Of a stretch of DNA of 43,617 nucleotides, positions 25,530 to 34,477 are shown piece by piece. A program made the translations under genes and the position numbers. Below the pieces are notes generated by a model. It searched no databases, was not told the DNA's origin, and saw only the letters and a program-made list of their open reading frames with translations. Numbering within the stretch: the stretch's first letter is position 1; each line of letters begins with the position of its first letter. The stretch is from Campylobacterales bacterium (GTDB taxonomy: Bacteria; Campylobacterota; Campylobacteria; Campylobacterales; QNZT01). The stretch lies in contig JALWLO010000086.1 in NCBI GenBank assembly GCA_027084135.1, positions 1 through 43,617 on the forward strand. The letters run 5' to 3'.

Positions 25530-28500
25530 TCAAAAACTTTTGGTCAATTGATCTAAAGATTCGTTATCAAGCTTCATTCTCATTTTGAGATAGGCGCCCT
25601 CGGCGCTATTGAGATAGGTTGAGAGATCTTTATCATAGTAGCCTTTGAAGTTGTATCCTACACCTAAGTAGAGATTTTTAAAGAAGCTATATCCTAGATA
25701 TCCGCCGTAACTCTCCTGCATATCCCCGCTCTCCCATATATGCAGGAGTGAGCCGTTGACTCCTATTTCGATTTTTTTGCTTAAGTCATAGATCGCTTCA
25801 AGACCGATAGCGTCAACCGTAGTACTAAACTCATTATTATCGATTTTTTCTCTATTTATCTTTATGGCATAGTGGCTGGATATTTGACTTTTGTTTGAGG
25901 GATTTATGACTCCCTTTAGAGCAGCAATAACTGTTTTGCTATCACTATATCTATCTTTACGGTGATCTATTTTTAGTTGAGAGAGTAGGGTATATGCACT
26001 ATCGCCTCTATAGGCGATACTAAATTTTGCTTCACCGTCATAAGCTCTAGTACTATTTATCTCATTACTGATATTTTCTCTGATACCCATAGCAAAGCCC
26101 AAGTCTCTATTTAGCTCAGTATATGCACCGAAGTTGATGTTCAACTTATCGCTTTGAAACCCATCTTTATACTCAAGCATCGTATTAAAGATCCATTTTT
26201 TGTGTTTGTAGTTTGCTCCGATGGAGTATGAGGTGTAATCTTTTTGTATATTATTTGAGTCTAAAGATTTTTGATTCTCTAAAGCGGCATTTATCGAGAG
26301 CTTTTTATTGACTCTGTAGTATTGGTTCAGACCTAAAAATCCAAAGAGTCTATTTTCATCGTTTTCAAGCTTTTGTGTGATACCGCTTTGTATCGTAGCG
26401 CCTCTCCATGCCATACCTTTGAGACCGATTTTTGATGCTCTCTCTTTTTCGGTTTTCCCTTCTAACATCTCATGGTTGACAAAAAGTTCCAAAGTGTTGG
26501 TCACTCTATAGGATAACTCTCCAAAAACTCTATCTTTTTGATAATTACTTCGCTCTGCGATACTCTTTTCATAGGCCAATGAGAGACCTACTTTTCCGTG
26601 AAAAAATCTCTTTTGAAGTGCGGATATGATCTGAGAGAGATCGCTCTCTTTTTTGATAGTGTCTTTTGCAAATCTATACCCAGCTATCGCCATCCAGCCA
26701 CCCCTATTAAAGATTAGCTTGCTCTCAAGAGTATCTCGTTTACGATTATCTTTTAGACCTTTTTCACCATGGTAGGATAGGGCAATTAAAAAGTTGTCAA
26801 AGTAGCTTATCGTACTGTCGATACCGTATCTATTTGACCCTGCGAGAGAGTTATTTTGAAAGCCGAGTCCAAAGTCTCTCTCTTGGTGCCTAATATAGGC
26901 TTTCGTATGAACGAATTTATTGAAGTGCTCCATCTCTACTAGATAGGCATTTGCACTGGAAGATGCTTTTTTTGTTGTAGCATATTCCCCGTTTAGTACC
27001 AAGTTTTTGAGAAGATTGATCTTAAAATCTGCGCCATAAAGGGTGTCATACTCGTCATCTGCATTCTCTTGAGCGATAGTACTAACCCCTACCTCTGCTC
27101 TATCTTTTGCAAATTTAATCGTAGCTCTTCCGCCCGCAACGACCCTATCGCGCTTCTCATCACCCAACTCATACTCTACGACTATCGTTTGAGGATTTCC
27201 GTACCTATCCCTTGAAGCTATCGGCTCTTTAAAATAGATCAAACCGTTTTGATAGTCGATCGAGTAGTCATATATTTCTGCATAACCTCTCTTATCTAGT
27301 ACCAATTCACCCCTATATCTATCTCTAATCTCAATATAAACCTTTTCACTTCCCGGATATATCGAGTCTGTTTTGATTTTGTAGGGACCGCTTGTACCGT
27401 CAGGCACTATCTCCACTCTTTTAAATCCGCTTGAAGTGTTTGAGGCAAAGGCAGTATACTCGAAGCTATCTCCGTGATATTCTGACTTGATACCAGTAAC
27501 TCTTCTGCTATATCTGCTTAGTTCAAGTTTATCAAGTCCCGTTTCAAAGTCACCGAACATCGCATAAAACTGCTCCTTTTCTATCTTGAGATAGAGTTTT
27601 TTGCTTGTCGGTGCTTCGTTTTGGTCGATAGCGTTATCACCGTATATGGTAAACTGCCTACTATTTTGCGCATCTTTGTCGATAAACTCTTTCTCTTTTT
27701 TACTATTTCTACCGCTTTTATAGGCGATGGTTAAAAGTGTATCTTTGCCTATTGTACCTTTTGCAAAGAGTGAAACTTTACCGTCAGTGAGTAGCTCTTT
27801 GGAGTTTACTTTTTTAAGATCTTTTTTGATCTCTTGATAACCTATACTCCCTTCTGCAAAGCCCACTAACAACCACTCTCGATTTTTAGGTGTTAACCAT
27901 GTTGTAAGGTATTGATTTGGTTCTTGAAACTCAAAATGAAGTTTAACTTCACCTGTAACGGTTGTCGGCATAAGCTCTATATACGCTATACCGTCATCTA
28001 ATATAATGAACCGATTCCTCTCACCTCTCTCTAATAGCGGATCTTCTTCGTAAAGTTTTGATTTAGCCATAGAAATATAGGGATTTGAAAGCTCAAATGT
28101 TCCGGTTACTCCTCTCCTTAAAGGGTGTCCACTTGCATCATACATCTTTACGGCTATTACCGGTGGATTTTTACCGTCAGCTATGAGATATGATTTTTCA
28201 GGTACGATCACCGCTTTTACTGGTGAGGTTGAAAAGTGCACCTTTCTTTCAAATCTCCCTATCTCTTTGCCGCTTTTATCTTTTACTACCATCTCCAAAA
28301 TATTATCGCCATCTACTATATCGATACCGCGATATTTGGAGATACTCCACTTTTTATCTTTGCTATCGACATATCCGTCAAAATTTAGCATATTTACTTT
28401 TTTGCCGTTTATCAGTAGTTCTACCTTGTCATCCTTTTGATGTAAAAAAGCTACTTTGATTGCCGGCATAGGCGGTATGAAATCCTCTTTCGGCCATAAA

Positions 28501-30104
28501 AAGCCTCTCTTTTTTTTAAATGTATCAAAGGAGTTAGTACTAAAGATTGGCATAGTGATCTTTTTGGGCTTTGGTATTTTGTAACTCATATCACTTCTCA
28601 GAGCAGAGCTGATAGTATTCTCTCTAAGACAGAAGTGTATATCTCCTATATGCGCTGACGAGGTATCGACAAATCTACTAATAGCACTTCCGTTACTTCT
28701 TGCATTTGCTCTACATTCATAGGCGATATATTTACCCTCGATAGAAGTAGGATCTATGGAGACGACATGCAGGGATGGATCGATATCGCTAAAGTGAAAT
28801 CTTCCATATTTGTCACTGATAGCATATCGTCCGCTATCTAGATATATCTTGACACCTTCGACCCCTTTGCTGCTATTGCCGTCAAGCAAAATTTTTCCGG
28901 TTATGGTAGAGCTATCGTCAAACTCTCCTACTCTCTTCACCTTTACCGTAACGCTATTGGAGTACTGTTTATCGTAGAAGAGTAGGCTCTTATTTATGAT
29001 ATACCTTGGCTTTTTTGCCTCATTTCTAATGACAAAGGATATGCTTCTTTTTTGATGTGCTTTTAGTGATAGATTAGTACTAAAGCTGTTATGCGCTTTA
29101 TCTATCGTAAAACCATCAAATCTTTTGTCATCCAGATAAAAGCTGCCCTTTATATATTTTGCACCTCTAGATAGGGTATTTACCAGCTTAGCGGTAGATA
29201 TGTCCATGTTGCTACTATTTTCTAGTACTATCTCGACTTTAAAAAATTCGCCGATACCAACCTCCTCTTTTGAACTATCCATATCTATCCAAACTTTTGG
29301 AGGAGTAGAATTGTTGTTTTGAAGTGTTGTCACCTTTTTAGGTATTTGTGTGATAAAAGCTCTGGCGTGAATCTTTGAAGAAATAGCTCTGCTTTTTTTA
29401 TTAGTACTAGATTTATACAAAAAGGCATCTAACTCATCTCCCTCTTTGACAAAAAGCTTGCCGTCAAATTTGCTTTTGCATCGGGTTGTAGTATTGATAT
29501 ACCCTACATATTTAGTACTATTTCCATCTCTTTTGAGTGTGATGACCTCTTTATCTTCACCACTCTTTATGCAAAACTTTAGACTCTTTTTATCCGCGTA
29601 TGGATCATCATATACTAAAAAGATCGGCTCATCTTTTTTATAAATCAGGCACTTTGCTATCGGAATCTTTTTCCCTATATCGATCTCTTCGCCGGTAGGC
29701 AGTTTGAGAGGGGGTAACTGTTTAAAGCTAGTTTTTGAAGGCTTGTCTAGAGTGAGAAAGTCTATTGCATCGATCTCAACAAAAAAGTTAGAAGATGTAT
29801 CATATCTATAAAAAAGAAGTAAGGGTTCAGGCTTGATAGATGTTTGATTGATATCATTTTGAGTCCTTACTACTATTTTAACATAGTTTGAGATGGCTTG
29901 ATTAACACTATTGCTATTGACTACTTGTGATAAGTTTTGTTGGGTTGAACCTTCTGTAGTATGAGCTTCCCTACTATCTTCATCATCAACAATAAAGGAT
30001 GCTTTAGCGGGAGTAAAAACAATATCTTTAAAATTTACAGAAAAAAGTGAAGTAGGTAGAAAAAATGTATAGAGCAGGAAGAGAAAAATCCATCCTACTC
30101 TCAT
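25530..30104 (-). CDS. Large outer-membrane beta-barrel protein with DUF11 and carboxypeptidase-regulatory-like domains
   Basis: A 1524-aa protein with a signal peptide (about residues 1-22, ending LFSVN). Visible modules in order are: an N-terminal Cys-containing beta region; a DUF11-like domain at about 270-400 (VEIVLENSSNMDISTAKLVN); a Cna-B/carboxypeptidase-regulatory-like domain at about 405-455 (GVEGVKIYLDSGRYAISD then GRFHFSD); Ig-like segments at about 540-740; and, from about 880 to the end, alternating amphipathic strands with Tyr/Arg-rich turns, ending in Phe, as in outer-membrane barrels. This suggests a barrel anchor with a large soluble portion. It is the last gene of a four-gene minus-strand run encoding secreted DUF11-type proteins and may export, anchor or assemble them. 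GAGGA lies five bases before ATG 30104. The gene contains eight exact TAGTACTA copies, five of them between 28535 and 29520. No exact family name is known to me. Confidence 0.75.
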   Translation of the reverse strand: MRVGWIFLFLLYTFFLPTSLFSVNFKDIVFTPAKASFIVDDEDSREAHTTEGSTQQNLSQVVNSNSVNQAISNYVKIVVRTQNDINQTSIKPEPLLLFYRYDTSSNFFVEIDAIDFLTLDKPSKTSFKQLPPLKLPTGEEIDIGKKIPIAKCLIYKKDEPIFLVYDDPYADKKSLKFCIKSGEDKEVITLKRDGNSTKYVGYINTTTRCKSKFDGKLFVKEGDELDAFLYKSSTNKKSRAISSKIHARAFITQIPKKVTTLQNNNSTPPKVWIDMDSSKEEVGIGEFFKVEIVLENSSNMDISTAKLVNTLSRGAKYIKGSFYLDDKRFDGFTIDKAHNSFSTNLSLKAHQKRSISFVIRNEAKKPRYIINKSLLFYDKQYSNSVTVKVKRVGEFDDSSTITGKILLDGNSSKGVEGVKIYLDSGRYAISDKYGRFHFSDIDPSLHVVSIDPTSIEGKYIAYECRANARSNGSAISRFVDTSSAHIGDIHFCLRENTISSALRSDMSYKIPKPKKITMPIFSTNSFDTFKKKRGFLWPKEDFIPPMPAIKVAFLHQKDDKVELLINGKKVNMLNFDGYVDSKDKKWSISKYRGIDIVDGDNILEMVVKDKSGKEIGRFERKVHFSTSPVKAVIVPEKSYLIADGKNPPVIAVKMYDASGHPLRRGVTGTFELSNPYISMAKSKLYEEDPLLERGERNRFIILDDGIAYIELMPTTVTGEVKLHFEFQEPNQYLTTWLTPKNREWLLVGFAEGSIGYQEIKKDLKKVNSKELLTDGKVSLFAKGTIGKDTLLTIAYKSGRNSKKEKEFIDKDAQNSRQFTIYGDNAIDQNEAPTSKKLYLKIEKEQFYAMFGDFETGLDKLELSRYSRRVTGIKSEYHGDSFEYTAFASNTSSGFKRVEIVPDGTSGPYKIKTDSIYPGSEKVYIEIRDRYRGELVLDKRGYAEIYDYSIDYQNGLIYFKEPIASRDRYGNPQTIVVEYELGDEKRDRVVAGGRATIKFAKDRAEVGVSTIAQENADDEYDTLYGADFKINLLKNLVLNGEYATTKKASSSANAYLVEMEHFNKFVHTKAYIRHQERDFGLGFQNNSLAGSNRYGIDSTISYFDNFLIALSYHGEKGLKDNRKRDTLESKLIFNRGGWMAIAGYRFAKDTIKKESDLSQIISALQKRFFHGKVGLSLAYEKSIAERSNYQKDRVFGELSYRVTNTLELFVNHEMLEGKTEKERASKIGLKGMAWRGATIQSGITQKLENDENRLFGFLGLNQYYRVNKKLSINAALENQKSLDSNNIQKDYTSYSIGANYKHKKWIFNTMLEYKDGFQSDKLNINFGAYTELNRDLGFAMGIRENISNEINSTRAYDGEAKFSIAYRGDSAYTLLSQLKIDHRKDRYSDSKTVIAALKGVINPSNKSQISSHYAIKINREKIDNNEFSTTVDAIGLEAIYDLSKKIEIGVNGSLLHIWESGDMQESYGGYLGYSFFKNLYLGVGYNFKGYYDKDLSTYLNSAEGAYLKMRMKLDNESLDQLTKSF

Positions 30105-30119
30105 ATAAATCCTCTAAGA

Positions 30120-31202
30120 CTACTTAATTTTAGCTTTGATATATGCACACTCGGTAGTACCACCCGCAACTGTATCAAAGTCTATTTTTAATGTTCCTTG
30201 TGCATCAGGATCTTGACCGTTGGCTCCGTTAGCACCTGTTATTTCACTCTCATTCGTATTACAATCACAAATTCCAGTTCCGCTATACATTACAACACTC
30301 TGACCGGTTGTATCAAGGATATCTGGATCTAAAGTATCAGTAACAATGGCACCACTTGCTTCAGCTCCTCCCTCAGCATTTGTAACGATGTAGCAATATC
30401 TGATAGTTGCACCAGGAATCCTTTTTGGATTATTAGTACCGTTTACCGGATCGTCAATAACTATTGAGTCTTTAGAAACAGTTACGGTTGCAGTGACAAT
30501 CTTCCAAGCATCAGCACTGCTAAATTTACCATCATGTTCCGCATCTGCACTTCCTGCTCCGTCAGCAAATACGATTTGAACAGTTGCTTTGTCATCTGCT
30601 TGGTTAGCATTATCACTTGTTATCGCATTTCCTTGAGTTGAAGCTGTTCCGCCTTGAGCTACTTGAACTTCGAGGTCATAAACAGCAACATTATTATTAG
30701 CCGCATCAGCTGGCACATCCGCTACGATAAATACAGTCTTCTCTTGATCGGGTTCTAACTCATCGATATATGTTTGGGTATCTTTACTCTCATCATATAC
30801 CCCATCACCATCATCTACAAAAACTCTCACATTTGTTAAGTCATAGTTGTCATTAACTTGATTTTCTCCACTAAATACGGTAGTTGAAGCTGTTAAAGCA
30901 TTTAAATGAAAATCTTGTACAGTATTACCATCATTTCTAACTTTAAATGTTAACAAAACATTGGTTTGTCCCGGATTTGCCGTTACAGCTTGTGCATCAA
31001 CAGTAGTTACCGTCATATCCACTTTGTTATCCACTACATAAGTTTCAGTTGAAGTTGCTTCAGATGTTTGACCATTTACAGTAAATTGAAGAGTTGCTGT
31101 TGTATCAACTGAAGTTCCTGAAAGTGTACCTTGGGCAAAAGCACCAGTAGTACTAAGTCCAAGTAGTGTAGCAACTGCTAATTTTTTACTATGTTTAAAC
31201 AT
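30120..31202 (-). CDS. Secreted acidic DUF11-type surface protein
   Basis: A 360-aa secreted protein with a clear signal peptide (MFKHSKKLAVATLLGL, cleavage after AFA). The mature part is very acidic and rich in Thr, Asp, Asn, Ala and Val, with few Lys, which suits an abundant extracellular structural protein. The first half is paralogous to the 311-aa protein three genes upstream: LLTFKVRNDGNTVQDFHL matches LTFKVLNSGNGTDRFNL, and both continue into an Asp-rich loop (FVDDGDGVYDES here) and EPDQEKTVFIVADV. The C-terminal third is DUF11-like (IPGATIRYCYIVTN, then TDTLDP) with cysteine pairs GICDC and TECAY. It may be a surface-layer or fibre subunit; this is inference. GGGGG lies upstream of ATG 31202. 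Confidence 0.65.
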   Translation of the reverse strand: MFKHSKKLAVATLLGLSTTGAFAQGTLSGTSVDTTATLQFTVNGQTSEATSTETYVVDNKVDMTVTTVDAQAVTANPGQTNVLLTFKVRNDGNTVQDFHLNALTASTTVFSGENQVNDNYDLTNVRVFVDDGDGVYDESKDTQTYIDELEPDQEKTVFIVADVPADAANNNVAVYDLEVQVAQGGTASTQGNAITSDNANQADDKATVQIVFADGAGSADAEHDGKFSSADAWKIVTATVTVSKDSIVIDDPVNGTNNPKRIPGATIRYCYIVTNAEGGAEASGAIVTDTLDPDILDTTGQSVVMYSGTGICDCNTNESEITGANGANGQDPDAQGTLKIDFDTVAGGTTECAYIKAKIK

Positions 31203-31227
31203 TATTAACCCCCTATATATGTTTTTT

Positions 31228-31710
31228 TTATTTTAATTTTGTTTTAAAGCTAACAGAAGTTTCTCTGTTTGCACCAAGTTTTGAGAGTATCCATCTAACA
31301 TTTGTGTAGTCTTTTGCCGTAGCTACTCTCTCAACACCGCCTCTCTTAACCTTCAAGTCTTTAGCTTTTGCAAAATGCTTTCCGCCGTCAACGGAAAAGA
31401 GTATCTCACAATTTCCTTCACATGATGCACTATCAGGCACATAAACCGTATGTTTTGGTATAGTGTTGTTTAGTACCATATTTTTGGCATCACTTTTGGA
31501 GTTATTTTTTATAATATTTTTATATACAACAATATCTCCCGGAATAACCTTTTTTGCATCAACCAAAATCACCTTTCTTTTACCACTCTTATCAACCTTG
31601 ACGACCTCTTTGTATGCTTTGGTAACCAATTTGATAGGAGAGTTATCTTTAGCATGAATGCTTAAGCTTATAAGCATAGATGCAACGATAAGACGAATCG
31701 ATCTTTTCAT
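31228..31710 (-). CDS. Small secreted DUF11-domain protein
   Basis: A 160-aa protein with a signal peptide (MKRSIRLIVASMLISLSIHA) and one DUF11-like domain: IPGDIVVYKNIIKNNSKSD, then NNTIPKHTVYVPDSASC, then NVRWILSKLGANRETSVSF. One cysteine pair (CEGNC) is present. It is basic, in contrast to its acidic downstream neighbour. AGGAG lies seven bases before ATG 31710. It sits between the two paralogous secreted proteins and may be a partner, cap or minor subunit. The assignment to DUF11 is from sequence pattern only. Confidence 0.65.
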   Translation of the reverse strand: MKRSIRLIVASMLISLSIHAKDNSPIKLVTKAYKEVVKVDKSGKRKVILVDAKKVIPGDIVVYKNIIKNNSKSDAKNMVLNNTIPKHTVYVPDSASCEGNCEILFSVDGGKHFAKAKDLKVKRGGVERVATAKDYTNVRWILSKLGANRETSVSFKTKLK

Positions 31711-31722
31711 CCTATAGCTCCT

Positions 31723-32658
31723 TTATCTTACTCTAAGCCTATATTTTGCAATATAGTGGCTAGATATATCCATATCGCCTAAATTCAAAAAAATTTTAGC
31801 TTTTCTGTTTTTATAGCGTCTTTTATATCTTCCCTCATCCCCATCTTTTTTGTCTGTTAGTCCCCTACCATTGAGCGTTAAAGAGTTTTTAATATATATT
31901 GTTTCATTTGGAATTTCATCCTCAATCTTTACATTTTTTACCACTCCATCACCGTCAACGGAGATATCAAGTGTTACGGTGATTATCCCTTTATCATCTT
32001 GCTTAACACTCTTTTGTAAAATCAAAGTCGCTTTTAAAAATTTAAAATTTCCTTCATCTTCACCGATACCTCCATTTAGACCGTCAATGGCATCAACCCT
32101 TTTTTCCCCTTTTTGGGGATGTACTTTTCCTGGTATTCCACTCCCGCCTCTTCTTGATACCGCTTTTAATGAGTAGTAGGCTTTTGCGCCGTTTTTTGCA
32201 TCTTGTTGTTTACCTATATCAGATACGATAAATACCAACTGCTCTTCATCGGGTTTAAGAGTGACGGTTTTTCTAACTCTGTCAGATGAGTCAAGGTAGT
32301 AGTTTCTGTTTCTATCAAGATAAACTTTGCTTTTTTTTGGTTGAAAGTCAGATTTGTAGCTTAAGAACTTTTTTATCAAGTTAAACCTATCTGTACCGTT
32401 TCCGCTATTTAAAACTTTAAATGTTAAAACTCTCTTTTTATCTCCAGATACTACGGTAATATCTTGTGCATCAATCCAGGATACCTTTACATCGATAAGT
32501 TGAGCGACAATGCTTTTTTGTACATTACTTTTGGTATGAAAGTCTCTATTACCCATTTTATAATCAAGTGTAGCCACATTTGTTATAACGGTTCCAGCTT
32601 TAACACCCTTTGCAAAAAGTTGGGGTATAAAAAGTATTAGAAATAGGAATATTCTCAT
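31723..32658 (-). CDS. Secreted DUF11-type protein, first gene of the surface locus
   Basis: A 311-aa secreted protein with a signal peptide (MRIFLFLILFIPQLFA). After cleavage it begins with the GTVITNVATLDYKM segment typical of DUF11-rich surface proteins. The middle resembles the 360-aa protein (LTFKVLNSGNGTDRFNL, YLDRNRNYYLDSSDR, LKPDEEQLVFIVSDIG). The C-terminal part is a DUF11-like domain (NVKIEDEIPNETIYIKNSL). Unlike its acidic paralog it is Lys/Arg-rich. The ATG at 32658 has only a weak ribosome site. An AT-rich inverted repeat lies just upstream. Confidence 0.65.
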   Translation of the reverse strand: MRIFLFLILFIPQLFAKGVKAGTVITNVATLDYKMGNRDFHTKSNVQKSIVAQLIDVKVSWIDAQDITVVSGDKKRVLTFKVLNSGNGTDRFNLIKKFLSYKSDFQPKKSKVYLDRNRNYYLDSSDRVRKTVTLKPDEEQLVFIVSDIGKQQDAKNGAKAYYSLKAVSRRGGSGIPGKVHPQKGEKRVDAIDGLNGGIGEDEGNFKFLKATLILQKSVKQDDKGIITVTLDISVDGDGVVKNVKIEDEIPNETIYIKNSLTLNGRGLTDKKDGDEGRYKRRYKNRKAKIFLNLGDMDISSHYIAKYRLRVR

Positions 32659-32666
32659 TTATAAGC

Positions 32667-32685
32667 CAAATATTTAATATATTTG
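32667..32685 (-). promoter_or_regulatory. Inverted repeat upstream of the DUF11 locus
   Basis: CAAATAT and ATATTTG form a 7-bp inverted repeat with a 5-bp spacer, 9 bp before the ATG at 32658. It could be an operator overlapping the promoter; the whole 79-bp gap is AT-rich and contains -10-like sequence. Confidence 0.35.
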
Positions 32686-32737
32686 TTTTAATATCGGTAA
32701 TTTATGAAATAATTTTAGTTGAATTGGAGTTTTAGTA

Positions 32738-33274
32738 CTAATGACAGTTAAGCGTTAATTTTGCAGATGTGTTATTGAAGTATGGAGGGTATTTCATCTT
32801 GACTCTAAATCTCTTAATCTCTCCCGGTTTTATATTTTTTGCGACTAAAAACTCCTCTTTGACGCTATTTGATTTATACTCTTTTTTATCCCCAAATATC
32901 GAATCCAAACCTCTTGGCTTAAAAAAAGAGTCTTTAGGTCTTCCCATCTTATAGACATTGTTTGTGAGCTTGACCTCTACCTTGCAGTAGCCAAGCTTAT
33001 AATCACCGGTATTTTTCAATTTACCGTTGAAGATGATACTCTCACTCATCAAATCTCTTCTATTGTCATAAGAGAGTAGTTTTGATTTTTTTGTAAACTT
33101 CTCCGCAGCAAAGAGCGCTATGATAGCTCCTAACAATACGACAAAAAATGATGAGATGATCATGATGATTCTATTTTTTGGATTTTTCTCTTTGAAGGAT
33201 AGTATTACTAAAATGATAAAGAGTAGGACAAAAAGTGCAACAACGATCCAGTGGATAGTAGTCATATAAAACAT
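32738..33274 (-). CDS. DUF2393-like membrane protein, second copy
   Basis: A 178-aa protein with two N-terminal hydrophobic helices (about residues 9-30 and 40-60) and a periplasmic or extracytoplasmic domain containing FNGKLKNTGDYKLGYC and a C-terminal TLNCH. It is a tandem paralog of the gene upstream ([21 protein letters not shown]). DUF2393 is a family I associate with Campylobacterota; its function is unknown. ATG 33274 overlaps the upstream stop as TGATG and has GGAG eight bases before it, so I prefer it to the GTG at 33283. The stop codon TAG (complement of 32738-32740) lies inside a TAGTACTA copy. Confidence 0.65.
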   Translation of the reverse strand: MFYMTTIHWIVVALFVLLFIILVILSFKEKNPKNRIIMIISSFFVVLLGAIIALFAAEKFTKKSKLLSYDNRRDLMSESIIFNGKLKNTGDYKLGYCKVEVKLTNNVYKMGRPKDSFFKPRGLDSIFGDKKEYKSNSVKEEFLVAKNIKPGEIKRFRVKMKYPPYFNNTSAKLTLNCH

Positions 33275-33804
33275 CAGTAACACTCCGCATGAAGAGTTGT
33301 ATTAAAATCCCTGCTATAATTGAAATGATCTATGACAATTTTAAACCCTTTTTTATCACCTTTACTTAAATTCTCTTCTAGGAAGATCGTCTTTTTTCTT
33401 AAAGGCTTTAATCTAAAAAGCATATTTTTATATTTGTTGCGAAATGTTTGAAATACGGTTGCGGAGATAAAACATCTTTGCAGCTTCACTTTTCCGCTAT
33501 TTTTGAGTTTTCCTGTGATGATGAGAGATTGTGCATAGTGCAGCTTTGTAATATTTGTATCGAGCAGTTCCACTTTTCTGACACTTTTATCTAAGAAGTA
33601 TTTGATTCCAAACGGTCCTGCGATTATGAGGATGAGCGTCAATAGTGTCATCCATATAGCGAGTTTCGGTTTTTTGCGTGCAAGTAGAACGATAAGTACT
33701 AAGATAATAGTGATCAAAAAAAGTAGCCACCCAAAAGCTACATAGTCATAGATCGTTAGAGAGTGAAGGTAGGTGAATAGCTTTAGCCTAATCTCCTCTA
33801 TCAC
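33274..33804 (-). CDS. DUF2393-like membrane protein, first copy
   Basis: A 176-aa protein with two hydrophobic helices (about 22-42 and 48-68), then a soluble domain with [16 protein letters not shown] and a terminal HAECY. One conserved Cys in the mid-domain and one near the end are shared with the neighbouring paralog and might pair. The start is GTG at 33804, overlapping hisIE by 17 bp. The overlap chain suggests co-expression with hisIE and the SPFH gene. Confidence 0.65.
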   Translation of the reverse strand: MIEEIRLKLFTYLHSLTIYDYVAFGWLLFLITIILVLIVLLARKKPKLAIWMTLLTLILIIAGPFGIKYFLDKSVRKVELLDTNITKLHYAQSLIITGKLKNSGKVKLQRCFISATVFQTFRNKYKNMLFRLKPLRKKTIFLEENLSKGDKKGFKIVIDHFNYSRDFNTTLHAECY

Positions 33805-34477
33805 GGCTCTTTTTCTCCTCTATCCCGCTTAGTCCAAATCTCCTCTCAAGCTCCTGTTTCACCCTATCGGGAGAGATATTTTTATCTCCTAGTGCTACAA
33901 GTGTATGAAAGAGAAGATCAGCCGCTTCATAGATAATTTCATCTTCATCGCTATCTTTCACCGCAAAGCAGAACTCTCCAGCCTCTTCAACGACCTTTTT
34001 TAGATAGCTGTTTTCACCCTTTTTGAGCAGGGAGGCTACATAGCTGCTTTTTGGATCAGCAGATTGTCTCTCTTGGATGATGTGATAGACTCTATCGACT
34101 ATCGAGTAGTTTGTAACAGTTTTTTGATCGATCTCTCCGTCAATTTTGCCACTCTCAAGAGAGGTAAAAAAGCAACTCCTTCTGCCCGTATGGCAGGCAA
34201 CCCCTACCTGCTCAACCTTTAACAAAAGCGTATCGTTGTCACAATCGATATAGATCTCTTTGATTTTTTGGATATTTCCGCTACTTTCGCCCTTTTTCCA
34301 GATGCGCTGTTTGCTTCGTGAAAAGTAGTGAGCGGTTTTTGTTTGAAGGGTTAAAGATAGAGCTTCTTGGTTCATATAGGCGAGCATCAAGACCTCTTTT
34401 GTTTCGCTATCTTGAACGATAGCCGGTATGATTTCACTCTTTTGCCAATCCACCCTATCTAACATCTTCTCTATCAT
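33788..34477 (-). CDS. hisIE: Bifunctional phosphoribosyl-AMP cyclohydrolase / phosphoribosyl-ATP pyrophosphatase
   Basis: This 229-aa enzyme catalyses steps 2 and 3 of histidine biosynthesis in the cytoplasm. Residues about 1-115 are His[21 protein letters not shown] (metal site) and CHTGRRSCF. Residues about 120-215 are HisE: VEEAGEF and [13 protein letters not shown], the metal-binding acidic helices of the MazG-like fold. The length is normal for a HisIE fusion. The ATG overlaps the stop of the SPFH gene by ATGA. Confidence 0.95.
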   Translation of the reverse strand: MIEKMLDRVDWQKSEIIPAIVQDSETKEVLMLAYMNQEALSLTLQTKTAHYFSRSKQRIWKKGESSGNIQKIKEIYIDCDNDTLLLKVEQVGVACHTGRRSCFFTSLESGKIDGEIDQKTVTNYSIVDRVYHIIQERQSADPKSSYVASLLKKGENSYLKKVVEEAGEFCFAVKDSDEDEIIYEAADLLFHTLVALGDKNISPDRVKQELERRFGLSGIEEKKSRDRGD

